From Croceivirga lutea (GTDB taxonomy: Bacteria > Bacteroidota > Bacteroidia > Flavobacteriales > Flavobacteriaceae): a DNA stretch of 64,000 bases. The position numbers and the translations under genes were made by a program. The notes under the pieces are model-generated. The model made no database searches. It had not been told where the DNA came from and saw only the letters and a list, made by a program, of their open reading frames with translations. The stretch spans positions 1 through 64,000 of the forward strand of contig NZ_JACJUK010000001.1 of assembly GCF_014235875.1 (NCBI RefSeq), read 5' to 3'. Positions 57,821 to 64,000 of this stretch are shown in pieces (position 1 is the first letter of the stretch; the number at the start of each line of letters is the position of its first letter).

Positions 57821-60800
57821 ATGAAAAAGTTCATTATGGGAGCAATTTGTTTGCTCTTTATTAGTATTGGCTGTGAGAAAAAGCGTCAAGGACCGCCAAA
57901 ACTTTTGGTGTTTTCCAAAACAGAAGGCTTTAAACATGCTTCAATTCCTGCAGGTATAGCAGCCCTAGAAAAGTTGGGCAAAGAAAACGGCTTCTCTATT
58001 GATACAACTAAGAATGCCGATTTATTTACAGATGAGAATTTAAAACAATACTCAGCTGTTGTTTTTTTAAGTACCACTGGTAATGTGTTAAACGCAAGTC
58101 AAGAGGCAGCTTTTGAAAGATATATTCAAGCTGGTGGTGGTTATGTAGGTATACATGCAGCTGCTGATACTGAGTATGATTGGGGTTGGTATAATAGATT
58201 AGCAGGTGCCCAGTTTTTAAGTCACCCCGCCGGTACACCTGAGGCTGATTTTATTATAAAGGATAAAAATCATCCATCAACTTCGTTTTTCACAGATACA
58301 ATTTGGCATAGAACCGATGAAATGTATAATTACAAAAACATTTACGACGGTGTTAATGTGTTGGTTACCATTGATGAATCTACCTACGAGGGTGGCCAGA
58401 ATGGAGACAATCACCCCATGGCTTGGTATCACAACTTTGACGGAGGTAGAGCTTTTTATACTGCTGGTGGGCACACAGATGAAAGTTATTCAGAAGCGTT
58501 ATTTCTTAAACATTTACAAGGCGGAATAGATTATGCCATTGGTAAAAATTTAGAATTAGATTACAGTAAAGCAACTTCTCAGATACCACCAGAAATTGAC
58601 CGTTTTTCTAAAGTTTCACTTTCAACTGGTAAGTTTTTTGAGCCTACAGAAATGACTGTTTTACCTAATAACGATGTTTTAATAGCACAGCGCAGGGGTG
58701 AAGTTATGTTGTACTCTAATGAAACCAACGAATTAACCCAAGTTGCTTTTTTAGACGTGTATTATAAAACGTTAGAAACTCCTGGAGTGAATGCTGAAGA
58801 AGGTTTAATGGGTTTACAAAAAGACCCTAATTACGCAGAAAATAACTGGATATATGTATACTATTCTCCTACAGGAGATAAGTGGATAAATAGATTATCT
58901 AGATTTAAATACGCCGACGGAAACTTTGCTATGGACTCTGAGCAGGTAATTTTAGAAGTGGATAGTCAGCGTGAAATTTGTTGTCACACAGGGGGTTCTA
59001 TTGCTTTTGATGGTAATGGTTTGTTGTATTTATCAACCGGAGATAACTCTACACCGTTTAATGAACCAGAGGTAGCTTATGTAAACAATGGTTTTGCACC
59101 TTTAAATGATTTGCCAGGAAAGCAACAATATGATGCCAGACGTTCATCTGGTAATACCAACGATTTAAGAGGTAAAATATTAAGAATTAAGGTTAATGAA
59201 GATGGAAGTTATGATATTCCTGAAGGAAATTTATTTCCGGTCGGAACAGAAAAAACAAGACCAGAAATATATACTATGGGACATCGAAACCCATACAGAA
59301 TTTCAGTAGACTTAAAAAGAGGCTATGTTTATTGGGGTGATGTAGGGCCAGATGCTAGAGCAGATAGTTTAGCAACCAGAGGCCCACGCGGGTATGATGA
59401 AATGAACCAAGCTCGTCAACCAGGTAATTTTGGCTGGCCATTGTTTATTGGAGATAACTATGCTTACAGAGATTATGATTATGCCACTGGAACTTTTGGA
59501 GAGCCTTTTGACCCCGAAAAACCTATTAACGATTCTGAAAATAATACAGGATTAACAGAATTACCACCTGCACAACCAGCCTATGTATATTATCCTTATG
59601 CCGAAACAGGAGATTTTCCGCAAGTTGCAACAGGGGGTAGAAATGCCATGGCAGGACCCACCTATTGGTCAGATTTATATGTCAATGGTGGTGGTTTACC
59701 CGCTTATTATGATGGAAAAGTTATCATTTATGATTGGATGCGTGGTTGGATGATGGCAGTTCATTTATTTGAAGATGGTAGTTTTAATAAAATGGAACCT
59801 TTTGCTTCTGATATAAAGGTGAGTAACCTAATAGACATGGAAATGAGTCCAGACGGTCGCGTTTATTTATTAGAGTATGGCAGTGGTTGGTTCTCTGCAA
59901 ATCCAGATAGCGGATTAGGTTATATTGAATATAATGGTGGTAACAGACCACCAGTAATAGACAGTTTTATAGTTGATGTAGATTCTGGTTCTTTACCCTT
60001 AACAGTAAACGCAACGGTAGAAGCGCACGATAGAGAAGGTGATGAAATGACTTATGTTTGGGATTTAGGAGATGGTAGTACCCAAGAAACTAGTGAGCCA
60101 AAACTAACACATACATATGACAATGCAGGTTCTTATAAACTAAGTGTTACGGCAAAAGATTCAGGTGGAGAAACCATAAAAAGTACAGACCAAACTATTG
60201 TTGCAGGTAATCAAAGGCCAGTAGTGTCCATTGATTTAGAACAGGCTAATAAATCTTTTTACGTGCCTGGTCAACCTATAAATTACAAAGTTTCGGTTAC
60301 AGATGCTGAAGGAAATGTAGACTTGAGTAATGTTTATGTTTCAGTTGATTATAGAGAAGGAATGGATGAGGTTAATATGAATATGGGCCATCAACAAGTT
60401 TCTGGTGCGGTAATGGGCAAAGCATTAACCCAGAGTATGGATTGTAAGTCTTGTCATAAAGAAAAGGAAGCTTCAATAGGTCCAAGTTATGTTGACATCT
60501 CAACAAAGTATAAAGGTGATAGAAGAGCTACAAATTATTTAATGGCCAAAATCATTGCTGGTGGCACAGGCGTTTGGGGTGAAGTAACTATGCCGGCGCA
60601 CCCTAATGTTACGCAATTAGAAGCTAGACAAATTACACAGTATATTCAATCGTTAACAGGTGGTGATACTAGAAAACCATCGTTACCTTTAACGGGTACG
60701 GTAAGACCAGAAGCCAAACAAAATGGAGAATTATTTTTACTAACGGCTAGTTATACAGATGAGGGTACTTCAGAGGCTTTACCATTAACTGGTTCCAAAA

Positions 60801-61204
60801 CTATAGCTTTATCTAGTAATAGTATGAGCTTCCCTGAAGGTACACCAACTAAAGGCATGCAGGCTATGGTATTTAATGGAATGCAGTTACAATTGTTAAA
60901 TGATGCTGAGGGCTGGTTGAAGATTGAAAACACAGATTTAACAGGAGTATCTACGATAATGGCAATAGTAGGTTGGCAAGCACCACCAACTATACCTTAT
61001 ACTATGGAGCTTAGAACAGGTAGTTCTGATGGTCAGGTTATCGGTAGTGGAACTTTAGACCCAGCTTCTACTGGTGGTCAAGGTGGAGCCATTGTCATTC
61101 CAATTCAGAAGACAGACGGAATACAATCTGAACTGTATTTAACGTATAAAGCAGAAGGTGCAGAATTAGGAACTTTTGCAATAACGCAGGTTCAGTTTAA
61201 TTAA
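57821..61204 (+). CDS. ThuA / PQQ-type sugar dehydrogenase / PKD / cytochrome c / CBM fusion lipoprotein
   Basis: 1127 residues from ATG at 57821, whose signal ends ISIGC; an in-frame ATG at 57719 lies upstream of the dyads. Domain order: ThuA-like (about 25-240; LLVFSKTEGFKHASIPAGIAAL, GYVGIHAAADTEYDWGWY), soluble glucose dehydrogenase-type propeller (about 255-700; GLMGLQKDPNYAENNWIYVYYS, CCHTGGSIAFDGNGLLYLSTGD, MGHRNPYRISVD), PKD domain (about 710-790), class I cytochrome c with the haem motif C-K-S-C-H (near 880), and a C-terminal CBM6-like domain (about 990-1127). It is probably a surface enzyme that oxidises sugars and passes electrons to its own haem. Confidence 0.88.
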   Translation: MKKFIMGAICLLFISIGCEKKRQGPPKLLVFSKTEGFKHASIPAGIAALEKLGKENGFSIDTTKNADLFTDENLKQYSAVVFLSTTGNVLNASQEAAFERYIQAGGGYVGIHAAADTEYDWGWYNRLAGAQFLSHPAGTPEADFIIKDKNHPSTSFFTDTIWHRTDEMYNYKNIYDGVNVLVTIDESTYEGGQNGDNHPMAWYHNFDGGRAFYTAGGHTDESYSEALFLKHLQGGIDYAIGKNLELDYSKATSQIPPEIDRFSKVSLSTGKFFEPTEMTVLPNNDVLIAQRRGEVMLYSNETNELTQVAFLDVYYKTLETPGVNAEEGLMGLQKDPNYAENNWIYVYYSPTGDKWINRLSRFKYADGNFAMDSEQVILEVDSQREICCHTGGSIAFDGNGLLYLSTGDNSTPFNEPEVAYVNNGFAPLNDLPGKQQYDARRSSGNTNDLRGKILRIKVNEDGSYDIPEGNLFPVGTEKTRPEIYTMGHRNPYRISVDLKRGYVYWGDVGPDARADSLATRGPRGYDEMNQARQPGNFGWPLFIGDNYAYRDYDYATGTFGEPFDPEKPINDSENNTGLTELPPAQPAYVYYPYAETGDFPQVATGGRNAMAGPTYWSDLYVNGGGLPAYYDGKVIIYDWMRGWMMAVHLFEDGSFNKMEPFASDIKVSNLIDMEMSPDGRVYLLEYGSGWFSANPDSGLGYIEYNGGNRPPVIDSFIVDVDSGSLPLTVNATVEAHDREGDEMTYVWDLGDGSTQETSEPKLTHTYDNAGSYKLSVTAKDSGGETIKSTDQTIVAGNQRPVVSIDLEQANKSFYVPGQPINYKVSVTDAEGNVDLSNVYVSVDYREGMDEVNMNMGHQQVSGAVMGKALTQSMDCKSCHKEKEASIGPSYVDISTKYKGDRRATNYLMAKIIAGGTGVWGEVTMPAHPNVTQLEARQITQYIQSLTGGDTRKPSLPLTGTVRPEAKQNGELFLLTASYTDEGTSEALPLTGSKTIALSSNSMSFPEGTPTKGMQAMVFNGMQLQLLNDAEGWLKIENTDLTGVSTIMAIVGWQAPPTIPYTMELRTGSSDGQVIGSGTLDPASTGGQGGAIVIPIQKTDGIQSELYLTYKAEGAELGTFAITQVQFN

Positions 61205-61228
61205 TAAACAACCAATTAACCAACCAAT

Positions 61229-61258
61229 AAAAAAGGCCAGCATTTGCTGGCCTTTTTG
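61229..61258. terminator. Strong bidirectional terminator
   Basis: AAAAGGCCAGC and GCTGGCCTTTT (61231-61256) form an 11-bp perfect stem with an ATTT loop between the convergent fusion-enzyme and aminopeptidase genes. Confidence 0.92.
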
Positions 61259-61272
61259 TTAAGTATAGCTTT

Positions 61273-62901
61273 TTATTTTACCTGCTTAACATTCACATAA
61301 AAATTTCGGTCAACAACCAGTTTAGAACCCGATATTTTTTCGGTTTTCCAAACAGAATTTTTATTTGGGAACAGCCATTTTTCCTTACCATCTAAGGTTA
61401 CTTTTATGGGCATATCAAAATCTTCCACCGTATCTAGATAGCGGTATTTAAGTGTTCCATTTTCTAGTTTATACTCTATTGTTGGTATGGCTGTAGTTCG
61501 TAAATACTGGTCAAAAAAGGCACTCAAATCTTTTTGTGATTTACTAGAAATGTAATTTTCAATCTGTTTAGTTGTAACAGTTTGGTGATAAAATTCTTCG
61601 TTTAAACCTCTTAAAATAGACCGCCATCTGGTATCATCTTCTACCAACTGTCTTAGGGTGTGTATCATATTGGAGCCTTTATAATACATATCTCCAGAAC
61701 CTCTTCTATTTAAATCGTATCTACCAATAATTGGCTCATCATTAAGAATATTATTTCGTGTACCAATAACATAGTCCTCACCAGCTTTTTTACCAAAATG
61801 ATATTCTAAGTATAAACTTTCAGAATAGGCAGTAAAGCTTTCATGAATCCACATATCAGCAATGTCTTTATAAGTAATATTATTGGCGAACCACTCGTGC
61901 CCCGCTTCATGAATAATGATAAAATCGAACTTTAGTCCCCAACCTGTACCGGATAAATCTCTACCCAAATACCCATTATTATATTGATTACCATAGGTAA
62001 CACTGCTTTGATGTTCCATTCCTAAATATGGCACTTCAACCAGTTTAAAACCATCCTCATAAAATGGATAGGGACCAAACCAATGCTCAAAGGCTTCCAT
62101 CATTTTTGGGGTCTGGGAAAATTGCTTTTTAGCCTTCTCAAGATTATCTCTTAAAACCCAGTAATCTAAATCTAATTTTCCTTTCTCACCATCGTAATCT
62201 TCGCCAAAATGAACATAGTCGCCAATGTTTATATTAACCCCATAATTGTTTATTGGATTAGCTACAAACCAATGTGTAGTTTGTGTGTTTCTCTGCTCCT
62301 CAGTACTGCGTAATCTACCGTTAGAAACATTCATTAAGTTTTTAGGAAAAGTTGTGCTAATAAGCATACTATCTACCTCATCATACATATGGTCTTTATT
62401 AGGCCACCAAACACTGGCTCCTAAACCTTGGCAAGAAGTGGCTATAAATGGATTGCCATTTTTGTCTTTTTTCCAAGAAACTCCGCCGTCCCATGGTGCT
62501 CTTACTGCTTCCTTTGGTTTGCCCGAGTAATAGACTTTTATAGAATGGTGCGTGTTTTTATCTAAATTTTCATCAAATAAGACGTAATACACATTTAGGC
62601 CTTTTTTCTTAATAGGTAGTGCTTTGTTTTGGTAAAGAACACTATCAATTTTCAATGGTGGTTGTAAATCAACCTGTAAAACCTGATTTTCTTTTAGCAC
62701 TTTAAAATGAATATCATTACTCCCAGAGATATATTTTTTTTCGGGATTTACGGTAATATCTAAATGGTAAAAAGTTAAGTCCCACCATTCTCTTTCTGGG
62801 GTAATACTACCTCTTAAAAACTCGTCTTCTGTATAACTTTCTTGGTCTTGGCCAAATGCAAAAACACCTAAAAGCGAAAGAAGAAATACTCCTTTTTTCA
62901 T
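61273..62901 (-). CDS. M1-family aminopeptidase
   Basis: 542 residues. The signal peptide MKKGVFLLSLLGVFAFG suggests export. An N-terminal beta domain (ITVNPEKKYISGSNDIHFKVL) precedes the catalytic domain, which holds the zinc site H331-E-A-G-H335 in FDFIIIHEAGHEWFANN with the third ligand E354 in WIHESFTAYSES. The GxMEN substrate motif is replaced by LGMEHQS. It trims amino acids from peptides. It is shorter than full-length M1 enzymes because the C-terminal HEAT-like domain is missing, as in other bacteroidetal members. Located 6 bp after the M28 peptidase stop, in one operon. Confidence 0.92.
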   Translation of the reverse strand: MKKGVFLLSLLGVFAFGQDQESYTEDEFLRGSITPEREWWDLTFYHLDITVNPEKKYISGSNDIHFKVLKENQVLQVDLQPPLKIDSVLYQNKALPIKKKGLNVYYVLFDENLDKNTHHSIKVYYSGKPKEAVRAPWDGGVSWKKDKNGNPFIATSCQGLGASVWWPNKDHMYDEVDSMLISTTFPKNLMNVSNGRLRSTEEQRNTQTTHWFVANPINNYGVNINIGDYVHFGEDYDGEKGKLDLDYWVLRDNLEKAKKQFSQTPKMMEAFEHWFGPYPFYEDGFKLVEVPYLGMEHQSSVTYGNQYNNGYLGRDLSGTGWGLKFDFIIIHEAGHEWFANNITYKDIADMWIHESFTAYSESLYLEYHFGKKAGEDYVIGTRNNILNDEPIIGRYDLNRRGSGDMYYKGSNMIHTLRQLVEDDTRWRSILRGLNEEFYHQTVTTKQIENYISSKSQKDLSAFFDQYLRTTAIPTIEYKLENGTLKYRYLDTVEDFDMPIKVTLDGKEKWLFPNKNSVWKTEKISGSKLVVDRNFYVNVKQVK

Positions 62902-62907
62902 ACTACT

Positions 62908-64000
62908 TTATCTATAAACTCCTGATGGAAATGTAACAATACTCTCTTCACCATTTTCTCCTACAGCCGCTACTCCAAAGAAAAAATTATCAATAACTAT
63001 TCCGTTTAGGGTAAACTCGTTAACATCACCTACATAACGTTGATTATCCCAAGTTGGGCTAGTGGTATCTCTCCAATAGATTTTATAACCTTTGGCACCA
63101 TCGACTTTTTTCCACCTAAGTTTTGTCGAGGGTTGCACAATTCCACCAATTTCAACTTCAGTAGGTGCCGGCGGAGCCCATGCAATTGAAGCCAAATTAA
63201 TAGCATTTACAGCGGTTAATTTTTTGGCATAATCAAAATTTACATGTGCTAATACATCACCGTAGTTTATTCCGTTTTCTTCTCTAATGTCTTGGTGTTG
63301 TTGTGTATAGTTTTCATGGGCTTCCATGATTCTTATTCCTGCAAACCCTGCATCGTTAAAGGGTCTGTGATGACCTCCTCTACCAAATCTATCCAATCGA
63401 TAAATAAGCATTGGATTCATTTCTGGCATATAGGTTTTTGTTGTTTTATGAATGTACCTAGCCAATTGTCTAGAAATACCGTCAACTTCACCTCCATAAA
63501 AACGTCTAGAGTTACGTTGTCTTTCGGTTTCTGTAGGTGGTACGGGTTCTGAAAATATTCTGAAGTCTCTATTACTTACTACACCATCAACACCAGTAAT
63601 GTTACCAATCATATCATTATTTAAAACTCCCACAATATCCCAATTGTTATTCTTAGCGTAAGCGGCTAAGCCTTTACCTCCAAAAAGACCTTGTTCTTCT
63701 CCAGAAAGTCCAACGAAAATAATGCTACTTTCAAAATTATACTTTGATAACACTCTTGCGGCTTCAATAGTACCAGCCATTCCGCTTGCATTATCGTTAG
63801 CACCGGGTGAAGTAGAAGTAAAATCATTTGGGTCACTTACACGACTGTCAATATCACCACTCATGATAATATATCTATTTGGAAATTTAGTGCCGCGTTT
63901 TATGGCAACTACGTTAACCACATAAACGTCTTTTGTGATGCGCTGATTTTCTCCTTTTTTAACTAAATCTTTCTGGTAAAAAACGTCGAGGCAATTGTTA
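62908..64000 (-). CDS. M28-family metallopeptidase, N-terminus outside the window
   Basis: The frame is open from the window edge (64000) to the stop at 62908, so at least 364 codons are present. The peptidase domain has MSGDIDSRVSDPND, PGANDNASGMAGTIEAARVL, FVGLSGEEQGLFGGKGLA, NNDMIGN and RGGHHRPFNDAGFAGIRIME, giving most of the two-zinc ligand set. The usual first ligand His (GHxD) is Asp here (GDID). A fibronectin-like C-terminal segment (STKLRWKKVDGAKGYKIYWRD) follows. It probably releases N-terminal amino acids together with the adjacent M1 enzyme. Confidence 0.88.
   Translation of the reverse strand, partial: NNCLDVFYQKDLVKKGENQRITKDVYVVNVVAIKRGTKFPNRYIIMSGDIDSRVSDPNDFTSTSPGANDNASGMAGTIEAARVLSKYNFESSIIFVGLSGEEQGLFGGKGLAAYAKNNNWDIVGVLNNDMIGNITGVDGVVSNRDFRIFSEPVPPTETERQRNSRRFYGGEVDGISRQLARYIHKTTKTYMPEMNPMLIYRLDRFGRGGHHRPFNDAGFAGIRIMEAHENYTQQHQDIREENGINYGDVLAHVNFDYAKKLTAVNAINLASIAWAPPAPTEVEIGGIVQPSTKLRWKKVDGAKGYKIYWRDTTSPTWDNQRYVGDVNEFTLNGIVIDNFFFGVAAVGENGEESIVTFPSGVYR

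Noticed and set aside
1-64000. tRNA, rRNA or riboswitch
   Set aside because: No cloverleaf with a conserved TTCGA arm, no rRNA segment and no recognisable riboswitch core was seen by eye; a covariance search would be needed to exclude small RNAs.

Overview
The window is AT-rich chromosomal DNA from a member of the Bacteroidota, most likely a marine Flavobacteriaceae. The evidence is two TonB-dependent receptors, a lipoprotein sulfatase, many short Cys-lipobox signal peptides, DUF families typical of flavobacteria (DUF4331, DUF2141, 2TM, LETM1-related, GIN domain), A-rich leaders without a clear Shine-Dalgarno, and TAnnTTTG promoter elements. I see no rRNA, tRNA or CRISPR array. Apart from the first 3 kb the window looks like core chromosome: short intergenic gaps, convergent genes separated by strong terminators, and small operons.

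Bases 1-3100 are accessory. The 3' end of an IS110-family transposase abuts four small genes, all on the minus strand (a DUF3592-like membrane protein, a DUF4240 lipoprotein, a MepB-family protein and a secreted Cys-rich protein). Each gene is enclosed by its own 9-15 bp inverted repeat. Neighbouring genes are separated by 70-135 bp imperfect palindromes that begin ...AAC and end GTT.... This is the architecture of integron gene cassettes and attC sites, but no integrase is visible.

Bases 3.4-24.9 kb hold metabolism and envelope genes. These include a sulfatase, a hemerythrin, a two-subunit GMC dehydrogenase, the fused B12-dependent mutase IcmF with a TonB-dependent receptor 2 bp behind it, CsbD, an ArsC-fold protein lacking the catalytic Cys, TrxB, a PadR/PspC/GIN-domain operon, DUF4870, DUF4442, AIM24-like, DUF2461, a Nudix hydrolase, YbjQ and a PBP4-type carboxypeptidase.

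Bases 25-32.8 kb hold a five-PAS histidine kinase with its receiver protein, a divergent oxyR/dps pair, DUF2141, a DoxX-like protein, a PaiA/PaiB-like pair and peptidase E.

Bases 32.8-39.8 kb form what looks like a self-contained signalling module. It comprises a TonB-dependent receptor, a TPR protein, a LytS-type kinase with a 2TM domain fused to its C-terminus, four tandem stand-alone 2TM proteins and a LytTR response regulator. Three promoters in this block carry the same pair of 9-bp direct repeats with a 12-bp spacer (ACAAtycAG-N12-ACAGTTsAG). That is the expected form of a LytTR operator, so the regulator probably controls its own neighbourhood.

Bases 39.8-64 kb hold a LETM1-related protein, two DUF4331 proteins with a TPR lipoprotein, DUF547, a TIGR04283-type glycosyltransferase and a double-VOC protein, an isochorismatase, an ECF sigma/anti-sigma pair, Cu/Zn SOD, and a tightly overlapping four-gene operon (BNR/sortilin-like protein, DUF2490, hydrolase-OsmC fusion, YdeI-like). 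They are followed by a secreted Asp-rich protein with an MFS transporter, a large ThuA/sugar dehydrogenase/PKD/cytochrome c fusion, an M1 aminopeptidase and an M28 peptidase that runs off the window.
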